64,000 nt of DNA. Source: Corynebacterium pelargi (lineage in GTDB: Bacteria > Actinomycetota > Actinomycetes > Mycobacteriales > Mycobacteriaceae). Numbering within the stretch: position 1 is the first letter of the stretch; every line of letters begins with the position of its first letter. Shown here piece after piece: positions 1-8,492 of this stretch. Below the pieces are notes generated by a model that made no database searches, was not told the origin of the DNA, and saw only the letters and a list, made by a program, of their open reading frames with translations. The stretch spans positions 456,396-520,395 of the forward strand of contig NZ_BMCX01000002.1 of NCBI RefSeq assembly GCF_014635485.1. The letters are read 5' to 3'. The position numbers and the translations under genes were made by a program.

Positions 1-1
1 G

Positions 2-439
2 ACGTGGCAACCCGGTGAACCCATGGAGGGTGTGCCCGATGGGTATGTGCGCTTCTGGCGTGAGCTGGATGCCCTGGGCATTCCCATGGTGGGCTTCCGC
101 GATAATCCTTGGCTCCGCGATCCAGATGGCACGCCCCGCATGGGCGCTTTATGCGCGGCAGATACCGGTGATGCCGAAGCATGTGGCACCCCGCGTGCTG
201 ATTTCTACCGCGAAGAAGATCCCGCACTCGATGTGCTGGTGAATCCAGAAGAGCAGATCAGCATCGATACCGCCGAGCTGATCTGCGATGAGGAAGTCTG
301 CCCTGCGGTATTGGGCAATATCTACGTCTATCGCGACGATAACCACCTCACCAATGCCATTGCGATGTCGGCAAAACAGCAGGTGTGGGAGCAGATGCGT
401 GATCTGGTGGAATCAATCAAGAACAAGAAGCTGAAATGA
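2..439 (+). CDS. Acyltransferase C-terminal part (SGNH-like domain), 5' end outside window
   Basis: The reading frame is open from the window edge to the TGA at 437-439, so only about 145 C-terminal residues are visible. They align by eye with the last part of the next gene: both carry 'LGIP...RDNPW', a cysteine-containing stretch ending in ECGT/ACGT, 'IDT..L.CDE..CP', 'GNIYVYRD.NH' and a final WEQM helix. In OafA-type surface acyltransferases this C-terminal SGNH-like domain sits outside the membrane, and the D..H pair (in YRDDNH) would supply catalytic residues. Together with the next gene this is a tandem paralogous pair. The membrane domain is presumed to lie upstream of the window. The substrate is unknown; trehalose mycolates or cell-wall glycans are possible in this genus. 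Confidence 0.75.
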   Translation, partial: TWQPGEPMEGVPDGYVRFWRELDALGIPMVGFRDNPWLRDPDGTPRMGALCAADTGDAEACGTPRADFYREEDPALDVLVNPEEQISIDTAELICDEEVCPAVLGNIYVYRDDNHLTNAIAMSAKQQVWEQMRDLVESIKNKKLK

Positions 440-560
440 GCTATTCGGTAACCGTTTGGAAAAGCACCACTGAATAGGAAATACTGCAATCTGGCAATAT
501 CTCGATTGGCTCCCAGATCGAGTACACATCACCAGTGAATTGCAAAGGAACTGCCCCCAG

Positions 561-2627
561 ATGTCGGAGAATGTGAAATACCGCTATGACCTCGATGGTC
601 TCCGCGGTATCGCCATCGCCTTCGTGGTGATCTTTCACGTCTTTGTAGGCAAAGTCTCCGGTGGTGTCGACGTTTTCCTTTTGCTCTCGGGCTATTTCTT
701 TTTGGGCTCGCAACTGCGCTATGCCCAAAAACCGAATGCAAAAATGAATCCCTGGTGGCCACTATGGCGAGCAATTCGCCGCCTCGTGCCTTCGCTCGTG
801 GTGGTGCTGCTGAGTACCGCGATTTGTATCTCGCTGCTCACCCCTGAGCTTAAACAGGCGGATATCGGCGCCCAGATGCTCGCCTCCTTGGGCTACTACC
901 AAAACTGGGAATTGATCTGGCAAGGCCAAAGCTACGGTGCTGCTTCGGCCTCGATTAGCCCCCTGCAACACCTGTGGTCCATGTCGGTCCAGGGGCAGTT
1001 CTATCTGCTGGCCATCCTCTTTGCCACCCTGCTTACTGCGATCTTTCGCAAGAAGCTTCTTAACCTCAAACTCATTGCGGGCATCCCCTTAATCATCGCC
1101 ACCGGCGCTTCGATGTTCTATGCCTTTAGCGCCACCGATACCCAGGTGAACTACTACTCAACGTGGTCGCGCATGTGGGAGCTCACCCTTGGAGCGGTGC
1201 TATTGGTGTTTTGCTCCAAGCTCTCCATGCCCACCTGGCTTCGCAGGCTGCTCACCTTCATTGGCGTGCTCATGGTGTTGAGCACCGGCTGGATATTCGA
1301 TGGCGCCACGCAGTTCCCAGGCCCTGCAGCGCTCTACCCGCTCGGCGGTGCCGCGCTGGTGATTATCGCTGGCCGCGGTGGGGGCATTCTCGGCTCAGCG
1401 CCGATGCGCTACCTCGGCCGCATCGCGTACCCGCTCTATCTGTGGCACTGGCCGCTGCTGATTGTGATTACCGCGCATATCAATGAGCCCGAGCCGCCGG
1501 TGTGGCTGGGCATTGTTGTGGTGCTTGGTTCGCTCCTGCTTGCGCACATCACCCACATCTTTATTGAGCAGCCCTTCATGCAGCATGCGCGGCGCCCGGC
1601 CATGGGGGATAAGCGCATGCGTAAAGCCTTCGGCAGCATCTTCAAGCCCCAGGGGCTCTTGCGTGCCCTTGGTGGGTTGGTCATTGTTGGTTTGTGCACC
1701 ACGGCGGTGATGATTCCCCAGGAGTGGGCAGATGAAGTTGAGGCATTGTCTGACTATCGCCTCGATCCGCGTTTCTATCCCGGTGCCATGGCTTTTGATG
1801 GTGCGCGCGTACCGCAGGCAGAGCCGAAGCCCGATCCCTATCTTCTGGCTGAAACCGTAGGCCCTGCCTGGACCAAGGGGTGTATGAGCTGGGCTAATAG
1901 CGATCCCACGGTGTTGCCCTATGACAAGAAGCCCGATGATTGCACCTTCGGTGATAAGGACGCCGATACCACCGCCTTCCTCGTCGGTGGTTCCCACGCA
2001 GAGCAGTGGATGGCTGCCCTGGATCAATTGGGCAAGGAACACCACTTCAAGGTATTGCCCTTTGTGCGCCAGTCTTGCCCGGCGTTTAAAGAGGAACTCG
2101 ACGGAGTATTTAGCAGCGGTTGCCAAACCTTCAACTCCGTGGTGATGGATCGCATTGCTGAAGATGAGCCGGACTTTGTCATCTCGAATTCCACCCGGCC
2201 GTTGTTGGAGCTCGATCGCTTTATCGACGAAGTGCCGCAGAGCTATCCAACCTTTTGGGAATACCTCGACTCCCTCGGCATCCCCTTTATTGGCTTAAGA
2301 GATAATCCCTGGTTCATCCTGCCCGGCGGCAAGGGCAAGAAGGTCTCGCAGTGCTATGAAAAAACGGGCGATCTGATCGAATGCGGCACTGCAGAAGAGA
2401 AGTTCTATGCTCCCGAGGATCCCTCCAAGGAATACTTCGACGGAGAAACGCAGATCGGTATTGATACCTCGAAGCTGGTCTGTGATGAAGGCTTCTGCCC
2501 GCCGGTGATTGGCAATATCTACGTCTATCGCGACGGCAACCACATCTCCGATGATTTTGCGCGTTCCACCGTGCCGCTGTTGTGGGAACAGATGGGCCCG
2601 CTGGTAGAGAAAATCAAAAACGCTTAG
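561..2627 (+). CDS. Membrane acyltransferase, OafA/YrhL type (acyltransferase-3 plus SGNH-like domain)
   Basis: About 688 residues. The N-terminal half (about 1-375) begins with 'YRYDLDGLRGIAI' and has roughly ten hydrophobic segments, the acyltransferase-3 fold that moves acyl groups across the membrane. The C-terminal half (about 400-688) is extracellular and SGNH-like; its GDSH-type motif reads GGSH (about residue 476) and the late D..H motif is YRDGNH. I chose the ATG at 561 because AAAGGA lies 11 bases upstream; a TTG at 540 is in frame but has no ribosome site. The downstream half is a paralogue of the truncated gene before it. The family O-acylates surface glycans or glycolipids; the true substrate cannot be read from sequence. 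Confidence 0.85.
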   Translation: MSENVKYRYDLDGLRGIAIAFVVIFHVFVGKVSGGVDVFLLLSGYFFLGSQLRYAQKPNAKMNPWWPLWRAIRRLVPSLVVVLLSTAICISLLTPELKQADIGAQMLASLGYYQNWELIWQGQSYGAASASISPLQHLWSMSVQGQFYLLAILFATLLTAIFRKKLLNLKLIAGIPLIIATGASMFYAFSATDTQVNYYSTWSRMWELTLGAVLLVFCSKLSMPTWLRRLLTFIGVLMVLSTGWIFDGATQFPGPAALYPLGGAALVIIAGRGGGILGSAPMRYLGRIAYPLYLWHWPLLIVITAHINEPEPPVWLGIVVVLGSLLLAHITHIFIEQPFMQHARRPAMGDKRMRKAFGSIFKPQGLLRALGGLVIVGLCTTAVMIPQEWADEVEALSDYRLDPRFYPGAMAFDGARVPQAEPKPDPYLLAETVGPAWTKGCMSWANSDPTVLPYDKKPDDCTFGDKDADTTAFLVGGSHAEQWMAALDQLGKEHHFKVLPFVRQSCPAFKEELDGVFSSGCQTFNSVVMDRIAEDEPDFVISNSTRPLLELDRFIDEVPQSYPTFWEYLDSLGIPFIGLRDNPWFILPGGKGKKVSQCYEKTGDLIECGTAEEKFYAPEDPSKEYFDGETQIGIDTSKLVCDEGFCPPVIGNIYVYRDGNHISDDFARSTVPLLWEQMGPLVEKIKNA

Positions 2628-2694
2628 TTGCTTTTCTGAGCGGCTGCCCACCCGTGGTTCGTCGACAAGCTAGGGCTTTCAACGCCTCCGTGGG

Positions 2695-3099
2695 CTATCC
2701 CAGGAGGGTTGCTACTGCCTCAGGGTCGGCATCGCTGAGCATCTGCCGGCAACGCTCATATTCGGCCTCATCGCCGATCATGCGAGAAGCCAAGGCCAAC
2801 GCAGCGATGCTGGCAAGCACCCCACGATTGGGCTCGTGGGCATAGGGCACCGGACCCCAACCCTTCCAACCATTGGCACGCAGGCGATCCAAACTACGGT
2901 GATAGCCCGTGCGAGCAAGCGCATAAGCATGGATCTGCTCCTGCTCACTTTGGGCCTGCTCAATCGCTTCAAGGGCAAGGCCAGACCAAAGAGCAGGCGA
3001 CCAAGGATGCTCTAAGGCGGCACTCCAGCTCGGGGAGTCGGTCACATCCTCAGGCAGGTACACGGGAGGGGGAGCAAGCATATCGTTGAATTCAGTCAT
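2695..3099 (-). CDS. DUF3151 family protein
   Basis: A soluble protein of 134 residues with no signal peptide or membrane segment. It is recognisable as the actinobacterial DUF3151 family by the N-terminal 'FNDMLAPPPVYLPED' and the central 'GYHRSLDRLRANGWKGWG' followed by 'NRGVLASIAALALASR'. The C-terminal half looks like helical repeats of the tetratricopeptide kind. The role of the family is unknown. The ATG at 3099 fits the usual start (MTEFND); another in-frame ATG lies three codons upstream at 3108 and neither has a good ribosome site. It is convergent with the acyltransferase gene. Confidence 0.8.
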   Translation of the reverse strand: MTEFNDMLAPPPVYLPEDVTDSPSWSAALEHPWSPALWSGLALEAIEQAQSEQEQIHAYALARTGYHRSLDRLRANGWKGWGPVPYAHEPNRGVLASIAALALASRMIGDEAEYERCRQMLSDADPEAVATLLG

Positions 3100-3165
3100 G
3101 CCAGCCATTGTGGCACGAGCACGCCACCCAAGAAGCTGAACCAGCCTTGAGCTGCGTTGATGTCG

Positions 3166-3771
3166 CTACTGCCCGGAGTTCGGGTGCCAAAAATCGCTTG
3201 CCTGGAACCCCAAGGAATAGAAAGCCTCACGCAATCCCGGCAGTGATAAACCAATCACGCTGGAGGGATCGCCCTCGATGCGATCAATAAACCAGCCGCC
3301 GATGGCCTCCAAGGTAAACGCCCCGGCGCATTGCAGTGGCTCGCCGCTGTGGGCATAGGCCTGGATATCCGCATCGCTAGCCTGCGCAAAATACACCTGT
3401 GTTTCGCGCACAAAGCTGCGATGTGCATCCGGGGTGATCAGGTGATGGCCGCTGAGCAAGGTGGCCACCTTGCCTCGTTGCTGCCTCCAACGCTTGATGG
3501 TGGCTTCTACCGTTTTGGGCTTGCCCTGCAGCTCGCCTTCTAAGAGCAGCATGGAATCGCAGCCAAGGACTACATCGTCGGGAAAATCCGGTGCGATGGC
3601 TTCGGCCTTAGCAGTAGCTAGGGCCTGCACAACCTCGGAGGCAGATGCACTGCCGAGGGTGTGCATGATGGCATCTTCATCCACATTGGCAGGTGCAATC
3701 ACGGGATCGACACCGGCAGACAGCAGGATGGAACGACGCGAAGGAGAAGAGGATGCAAGGACTAAACGCAT
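3166..3771 (-). CDS. maf: Maf-family nucleotide pyrophosphatase
   Basis: 201 residues starting MRLVLASSSPSRR, the phosphate-binding loop that opens every Maf protein. 'VLGCDSMLLLEGELQGKP' carries the conserved acidic residue and the 'KP' that follows it in the family. Maf proteins hydrolyse non-canonical or modified nucleoside triphosphates and are linked to septation and to house-cleaning of dUTP/UTP/CTP-like pools. The frame stays open to 3906, but the family start is the ATG at 3771. The gene overlaps the end of rbsK by 10 bases, so the two are probably co-transcribed and translationally coupled. Maf beside accE/accD matches the order I recall in C. glutamicum. Confidence 0.93.
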   Translation of the reverse strand: MRLVLASSSPSRRSILLSAGVDPVIAPANVDEDAIMHTLGSASASEVVQALATAKAEAIAPDFPDDVVLGCDSMLLLEGELQGKPKTVEATIKRWRQQRGKVATLLSGHHLITPDAHRSFVRETQVYFAQASDADIQAYAHSGEPLQCAGAFTLEAIGGWFIDRIEGDPSSVIGLSLPGLREAFYSLGFQASDFWHPNSGQ

Positions 3772-4667
3772 GCGCCGGGTAGCTCCTGATCCTTGGTGGG
3801 ATACGAGGTCTGCGCGCCGTGGCCTGTGACCGAGTAAGCAGCCACACGCACCGCGTGCTCGGCCGCCGTGCGCAGGCTTTCGCCCTGCAATAGGGCCGCA
3901 CAACACGCACCGGCGAAGGCGTCACCGGCACCGGTGGTATCTACCGCGCGCACCTTGGGTGATGCAATGGCGCTGAGCCCTTCTGCATCCGCCACCAAAG
4001 CACCTTCAGCGCCCAAGGTCAGCACCACCGAAGCAAAGCCAAGATCTAAAAGCGCCTGCGCCAAGTGCTCAGGCGACCCCTCGGCGGCCACACCGAATTG
4101 CTCCAGGATCAACCCGGCCTCATGCTCATTCGCCATGAGGGGATCGGCCTGCAGCAGGGCTTGGGTATCCACCTCAATGACCGGCGCGAGGTTAATCACC
4201 ACCCGCCGCGCGGCAAGCGAGACTGCCTCGGCGAAGGCCGCTGGCGGGATTTCTCCTTGCAATAAGAGCACATCGGCGTTGCTGATGCGTGCAGCTTGGC
4301 TGCGAACATAGGCCGCATCGACCTTGGCATTGGCACCAGGTATCACGATGATGGAGTTTTCCCCATCCTCGGCCACCGTGATCACGGCAAGCCCCGTGGA
4401 GCCTTCGAGGCGCTGCACCCCTTCAAGGTTCACCCCTGATCGGGCCAGCAGTTCGAGTGCTGGTTTGGCATAGGCATCATCGCCGACGGCTCCAACAAAG
4501 TGCACCTCGGCGCCCTGGAGCGCTGCCGCCACTGCTTGGTTGGCACCTTTACCACCGGGAGAGATGCTGCCGCCACTGCCAAGGAGTGTCTCTCCAGGAT
4601 GTGGGTGGCGTTGAACATGCACCGCGAGGTCGGCGTTGATAGATCCAACCACAGTCAGGGTGGGCAT
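3762..4667 (-). CDS. rbsK: Ribokinase (PfkB family)
   Basis: 301 residues. Signature 1 of PfkB sugar kinases is seen as 'GGKGANQAVAAALQGA' (about 38-53) and signature 2 as 'DTTGAGDAFAGA' (about 242-253), whose aspartate is the catalytic base. 'GSINADLAVHV' near the N-terminus is typical of ribokinases. It would phosphorylate ribose, or a nucleoside-derived ribose, to ribose 5-phosphate. AAAGGAG about nine bases before the ATG is a good ribosome site. The LacI-type regulator lies just upstream on the same strand and is the likely controller. No ribose transporter is present here, so the sugar source (uptake or nucleoside turnover) stays open. Confidence 0.92.
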   Translation of the reverse strand: MPTLTVVGSINADLAVHVQRHPHPGETLLGSGGSISPGGKGANQAVAAALQGAEVHFVGAVGDDAYAKPALELLARSGVNLEGVQRLEGSTGLAVITVAEDGENSIIVIPGANAKVDAAYVRSQAARISNADVLLLQGEIPPAAFAEAVSLAARRVVINLAPVIEVDTQALLQADPLMANEHEAGLILEQFGVAAEGSPEHLAQALLDLGFASVVLTLGAEGALVADAEGLSAIASPKVRAVDTTGAGDAFAGACCAALLQGESLRTAAEHAVRVAAYSVTGHGAQTSYPTKDQELPGACV

Positions 4668-4771
4668 AGGTGCTCCTTTGGGCGTAAAAAACGTGCCTAT
4701 ATATGGCTGTTACGCTACCGCCTCGACATCACAAGCCCAAGCACTGCCCGGCCAATAGCTTGTCGACGACA

Positions 4772-4804
4772 ACGCTGCTTGAGCTTTCAAAGCTCAAGCA
4801 GCGT
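4772..4804. other. Perfect 33-nt inverted repeat between lacI-type gene and rbsK
   Basis: Two 16-base arms, ACGCTGCTTGAGCTTT and its exact reverse complement, meet around a single central C. As RNA it folds to a 12-13 bp stem with a seven-base loop. It starts 19 bases beyond the regulator's stop codon. No U-run follows on either strand, so it is either a terminator without a T-tract, a processing or stability element, or a large operator. Confidence 0.7.
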
Positions 4805-4822
4805 GTTCAGTGCTCGCGTGTC

Positions 4823-5833
4823 TTATGCCAAGGTGGTGGATCCGCGATCATGCATGATGGTGGGAAGCACTTTGGAGGCAGGCACATGCTGGCCGCTGAG
4901 CATTTCTTCTAGCAGCTCGAATGCCTCTTTGCCCATGAGGGATACCTGCTGGTCAATCGTGCTCAGCGGGGGATTGTGATACAAGAACATGGGTAGCTCA
5001 TCAAAGCCAACCACTGCGCAGTCGCGGCCAACAGTGATGTTGCGTTCGCACAAGGCCTGAATGGCGCCCATGGTGAGCATGGCATCGCCACCGATGATGG
5101 CATTGACCCCGGCCTCGATCATGGCCACGGTGCCGGCATAGCCATCGCGCTGGTTATAGCCACCGTGCTCGATATGAAGCTCCACGCCCCGGTCGTGGGC
5201 CAGTTGCTGCATCACCTTAAAGCGTTCAAGCCCGGTGGAGGTATCTTGAGGGCCTGCCAAAAAACCGATGGTGGCATTGGGGTTTTGCAGCAGCGCATCC
5301 ATGGCTGCAGCAAAGCCGGGCTTTGGATCTGAAACCACCGAGGGCACGGTGGGGATGCTGAGGCGGCGATCCACCGCGACGATGGGGATGCCTTCATCGA
5401 CGGCATCTTCAAAGATTTCCTGTGCCTCGTCGTGGGGCACCACAATCATTCCGTCGACCCGCTGGTTGGCAAACATCTCAATGCTTTTGGCCAAGAGCTC
5501 GGGGTTTTCCTCGGTATTGCCTAAGAGGATGGAAAACCCCTTGGCGCGTGCGCTTTGCTGAATGGCGGAGGCGAGGGTGGCAAAGAAGGGGTTTTCAATG
5601 TCCGGGATGGCGACGCCGATGATGTTGGTGCGTTGTTTGCGAAGCGAGGCTGCTTGATTATTGGGGCGGTAGCGCAGGCGTTGTGCAGCTTCACGCACGG
5701 TGTCGCGGGTGTCTTGAGAGATCGCGGGGTTATCTGCAAGGGCGCGCGATACCGTACTCACCGACATGCCAATCTCGCTGGCAATGTCTTTCAGCGTGGT
5801 GGGGCGACGTCGTTGGATCGGGGTGTGCGTCAT
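4823..5833 (-). CDS. LacI/GalR-family transcriptional regulator, probable ribose/nucleoside regulator
   Basis: 336 residues. The N-terminal helix-turn-helix is clear: 'TLKDIASEIGMSVSTVSRAL' (about 13-32) followed by the hinge-helix region 'RLRYRPNNQAASLR'. The remainder is a periplasmic-binding-protein-like effector domain beginning 'NIIGVAIPDIENPFFATL'. Proteins of this type repress sugar operons until a sugar or sugar phosphate binds. Its place directly before rbsK argues for control of ribose or nucleoside use. A 13-nt palindrome, TTGTCG-A-CGACAA, at 4760-4772 between the two genes is a possible operator, but it also contains one copy of the dispersed 11-mer. Confidence 0.88.
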   Translation of the reverse strand: MTHTPIQRRRPTTLKDIASEIGMSVSTVSRALADNPAISQDTRDTVREAAQRLRYRPNNQAASLRKQRTNIIGVAIPDIENPFFATLASAIQQSARAKGFSILLGNTEENPELLAKSIEMFANQRVDGMIVVPHDEAQEIFEDAVDEGIPIVAVDRRLSIPTVPSVVSDPKPGFAAAMDALLQNPNATIGFLAGPQDTSTGLERFKVMQQLAHDRGVELHIEHGGYNQRDGYAGTVAMIEAGVNAIIGGDAMLTMGAIQALCERNITVGRDCAVVGFDELPMFLYHNPPLSTIDQQVSLMGKEAFELLEEMLSGQHVPASKVLPTIMHDRGSTTLA

Positions 5834-5940
5834 GAGGGGGGACCTTTCGTCCTATGGTATTCACAAGCACTGGGTGGCTATAAGTGTATCCCTTCTGTGC
5901 TGGTATGGAAGCTTTTTAGGCAGCGAATCTGCTGTAAAGC

Positions 5941-5993
5941 ACAAAAAATCCCGCAGGTGTAGCGGAGCACGTGAGTGCTGCTACGCCCGCGGG
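5941..5993 (-). terminator. Rho-independent terminator after accE
   Basis: A long GC-rich stem (arms about 5950-5970 and 5975-5993, loop GTGA) is followed on the minus strand by ATTTTTTGT. It begins about 25 bases past the accE stop codon and would end the accD2-accE transcript before the lacI-type gene. Confidence 0.88.
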
Positions 5994-6018
5994 AACTTCC
6001 CGTTTCCTTACGTGGGTC

Positions 6019-6285
6019 TTAGTAGAACTGAACGTTGCGGAAGGCGTTGGGGTTAAAGGTGGAGGGGCGAGAAAGCTGCTCGGAGATGTCGCCCCACATA
6101 TTGCGCTCGCGTTCTTCCTGCTGTGCACCGGCGGCCTGGTCTGCCATCACTGCAAACAGGGTGGTCAGCGTCGCCACCTGAGTGGCATCCGGGTTGCCCT
6201 TGATCACTTTCAGGAAAGGACGCGCGGGCTTCTCGGCGTTGTCTGCGGCCTGGTCGTTCTGAGTGGCCTCAGTGTTTTCAGCCAT
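6019..6285 (-). CDS. accE: Acyl-CoA carboxylase epsilon subunit
   Basis: A small protein of 88 residues. The N-terminal third is acidic and low in complexity; the core 'FLKVIKGNPDATQVATLTTLFAVM' is the hallmark of actinobacterial carboxylase epsilon subunits, and the C-terminus has the usual 'MWGDI...RPSTFNPNAFRNV'. The epsilon chain stabilises the alpha-beta carboxylase complex that makes malonyl-CoA or carboxylated long acyl chains for fatty and mycolic acids. It follows accD2 by 40 bases on the same strand, with an AAAGAAGG ribosome site, so the two probably form one transcript ended by the terminator at 5941-5993. Confidence 0.93.
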   Translation of the reverse strand: MAENTEATQNDQAADNAEKPARPFLKVIKGNPDATQVATLTTLFAVMADQAAGAQQEERERNMWGDISEQLSRPSTFNPNAFRNVQFY

Positions 6286-6325
6286 GCGATACCTTCTTTT
6301 CGTCTGTTCGCTTGCCGTGGATGGG

Positions 6326-7954
6326 TTATAGCGGAATATTACCGTGCTTCTTGGCAGGTACGTTGACTACCTTGCGGTCGAGCAGGCGCAGACCCTCGAT
6401 GATCTGGCCACGGGTTTCGCTCGGCGGGATAACCGCATCGACGAAGCCGCGCTCGGCAGCCATGTAGGGGTTGACGAGGGTTTCCTCGTACTCCTTCTCG
6501 TATTCCTTGGCAAGCGCTGCAACGTCCTTGCCCTCTGCCGCAGCAGCCTTGAGCTCCTTGCGGTAGATAAAGCCCACGGCACCGGATGCACCCATCACGG
6601 CGATCTGAGCCGTTGGCCATGCCAGCACCAGGTCGGCGCCCATGTCCTTGGACCCCATCACGCAGTAGGCACCACCATAAGACTTGCGGGTAATCACGGT
6701 GATCTTGCCAACGGTGGCCTCGGAGTAGGCGTAGAGCAGCTTGGCGCCACGGCGGATGATGCCGTCGTACTCCTCGGAGGTGCCAGGCAGGAAGCCGGGG
6801 ACGTCCACGAACTCGATAATCGGGATATTGAAGGCGTCACAGGTGCGCACGAAGCGTGCGGCCTTCTCGGAGGCCTTAATGTCCAAGCAGCCTGCGTATT
6901 CGGTGGGCTGGTTGGCAACAACACCAACGCTGCGGCCTTCTACGCGGCCAAAGCCGATGAGGATATTGCCGGCGTAGCCCTCTTGGATTTCGAAGAAGTC
7001 GCCATCATCAAGCACGCGGGTGATGACGTCTTTCATGTCATAGGGCTGGTTCGGGGAATCCGGAATCAGGGTGTCGAGCTCAAGATCAACATCATTGACG
7101 TTGTCCTTGATGGAACCGCTCATGATCTCGGCGGGCTCACGCGGAGCCTCGGCGCGGTTATTGGAAGGCAGGAAGCCAACCAGATCGCGAACCCAATCCA
7201 GGGCATCGGCGTCGTCGGATGCGGTGTAGTGGGAGGTACCGGAGGTGGCCATGTGGGTATGCGCACCACCGAGTTCTTCCTGGGTGACCTCTTCGCCGGT
7301 GACGGTCTTGATCACGTCGGGGCCGGTAATGAACATCTTGGAGGTCTTGTCCACCATGATGATGAAGTCGGTCAGGGCTGGCGAGTACACGTGGCCACCT
7401 GCGCAAGCACCCATGATCAAGGAGATCTGGGGGATCACGCCGGAAGCCAGGGTGTTGCGGTAGAAGATCTGCGAGTACAGACCCAGGGACACCACACCCT
7501 CTTGGATGCGGGCGCCTGCGCCTTCGTTAATGCCGATCAGTGGCACACCGGTCTTGATGGCCATGTCCATGATCTTGACGATCTTTTCGCCGTAGACCTC
7601 GCCAAGTGCGCCACCGAACACGGCGCCGTCTTGGGAGAATACGCAAACCTTGCGGCCGTCGATGGTGCCGTAGCCAGTAACAACACCGTCGGTGACGGGG
7701 CGCTTGGCATCAAGGCCGAAGTTCTTGGAGCGGTGGCGGGCCAGCGCGTCTACCTCAACGAAGGAACCCTCGTCGAGCAAGTACTCGATGCGTTCGCGGG
7801 CGGTCTTTTTGCCTGCCTTGTGTACGCGCTCTACTGAGGCCGGGCCCATGGGGGCTTCGGTTTCAGCGATGCGGGCGCGCAGGTCGGCAAGTTTGCCTGC
7901 GGTGGTGGTGAGGTCCGGAGCTTGGCCAGAGTCAGTCTTCATAGCGGCGGTCAT
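6326..7954 (-). CDS. accD2: Acyl-CoA carboxylase beta subunit, DtsR2 type (AccD2)
   Basis: 542 residues, a carboxyltransferase with the tandem crotonase-fold halves of the propionyl/acetyl-CoA carboxylase beta family. Visible marks are '[15 protein letters not shown]', the oxyanion-hole stretch '[13 protein letters not shown]' in the first half, and '[16 protein letters not shown]' plus '[17 protein letters not shown]' in the second. It moves the carboxyl group from biotin on the alpha subunit to acyl-CoA. It resembles DtsR2 rather than DtsR1 because it lacks the 'MTISSP' start of the paralogue at 11922-13553. The ATG at 7954 is preceded by TAAACT 8 bases upstream and a TTCACA -35, so the mRNA may be leaderless; the frame itself is open nine codons further. 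Confidence 0.92.
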   Translation of the reverse strand: MTAAMKTDSGQAPDLTTTAGKLADLRARIAETEAPMGPASVERVHKAGKKTARERIEYLLDEGSFVEVDALARHRSKNFGLDAKRPVTDGVVTGYGTIDGRKVCVFSQDGAVFGGALGEVYGEKIVKIMDMAIKTGVPLIGINEGAGARIQEGVVSLGLYSQIFYRNTLASGVIPQISLIMGACAGGHVYSPALTDFIIMVDKTSKMFITGPDVIKTVTGEEVTQEELGGAHTHMATSGTSHYTASDDADALDWVRDLVGFLPSNNRAEAPREPAEIMSGSIKDNVNDVDLELDTLIPDSPNQPYDMKDVITRVLDDGDFFEIQEGYAGNILIGFGRVEGRSVGVVANQPTEYAGCLDIKASEKAARFVRTCDAFNIPIIEFVDVPGFLPGTSEEYDGIIRRGAKLLYAYSEATVGKITVITRKSYGGAYCVMGSKDMGADLVLAWPTAQIAVMGASGAVGFIYRKELKAAAAEGKDVAALAKEYEKEYEETLVNPYMAAERGFVDAVIPPSETRGQIIEGLRLLDRKVVNVPAKKHGNIPL

Positions 7955-7962
7955 GCTTTCTA

Positions 7963-7992
7963 AGTTTAGGGAGCGACCCACGAATTTGTGAA
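7963..7992 (-). promoter_or_regulatory. Candidate accD2 promoter (leaderless)
   Basis: On the minus strand, TTCACA (7992-7987) and TAAACT (7968-7963) are 18 bases apart. The -10 ends 8 bases before the accD2 ATG, so transcription could start at or within one or two bases of the start codon. Confidence 0.6.
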
Positions 7993-8019
7993 CGGTTTAG
8001 GAAAATCAACCCGGCTTCA

Positions 8020-8040
8020 CCCAAAGTTCCACACTTTGGG
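8020..8040. terminator. Hairpin between DUF2752 gene and accD2
   Basis: CCCAAAG-TTCCACA-CTTTGGG is a perfect seven-base stem with a seven-base loop, about 40 bases past the DUF2752 stop on the minus strand. No U-run follows. It could end the lysX-DUF2752 transcript or act as an operator near accD2. Confidence 0.4.
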
Positions 8041-8078
8041 GGTATAGCGTGGGGGTAGCTTTTCGACGTCCCATGCGA

Positions 8079-8492
8079 TCACACCCACAGGATTGTGAAA
8101 GGCGGAAACGGCAAGTTTCTTAGTAGAAACCATATCATTGTTGCGCTGAGCACCAGGGTGAGCGCACCTGGCCAACGCTCCCAGCTTGGAATATCGCGCC
8201 CGGAGCGTCGAAAAGCCCAAGCAAGAACGCTCCATGCCAAAAATGGAAGAAAGAGCAGCAAAAGCGCATTCATGTGCGCAGCTTGCACCAGGTCACCCTC
8301 ACTGAGCGCGACCACCATCCTTGAGGCACCACACAGTGGGCAACACACCCCAAATAAAGTTTTGGAGGGGCATACAGGGATGGGGCCACCGGGGGTGGTG
8401 GGATCGGCAAGCCTTAACAGCAGCACCGCGGCGCCTGTTGCGCCGGCGATGCCAAGCAAGCGCAGTGCAGGTGTGGTGGAAGCTTTAGGCAT
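8079..8492 (-). CDS. DUF2752 family membrane protein
   Basis: 137 residues with about three hydrophobic segments. The motif 'CPSKTLFGVCCPLCGASRM' (C-P-x-x-x-hydrophobic-G-x-x-C-P-x-C-G-x-x-R) is the signature of DUF2752, small membrane proteins of unknown function with paired cysteines. The chosen ATG at 8492 overlaps the lysX stop (ATGCCTAA shared), so it is translationally coupled to lysX; the frame also contains an ATG at 8516 inside lysX. Tight coupling to a lysyl-phosphatidylglycerol synthase suggests a membrane role, but no function can be assigned. Confidence 0.82.
   Translation of the reverse strand: MPKASTTPALRLLGIAGATGAAVLLLRLADPTTPGGPIPVCPSKTLFGVCCPLCGASRMVVALSEGDLVQAAHMNALLLLFLPFLAWSVLAWAFRRSGRDIPSWERWPGALTLVLSATMIWFLLRNLPFPPFTILWV

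Noticed and set aside
6344-7837. 497-codon plus-strand frame
   Set aside because: It lies opposite accD2 throughout, has no family resemblance, and is explained by the third-position GC bias of the real gene.
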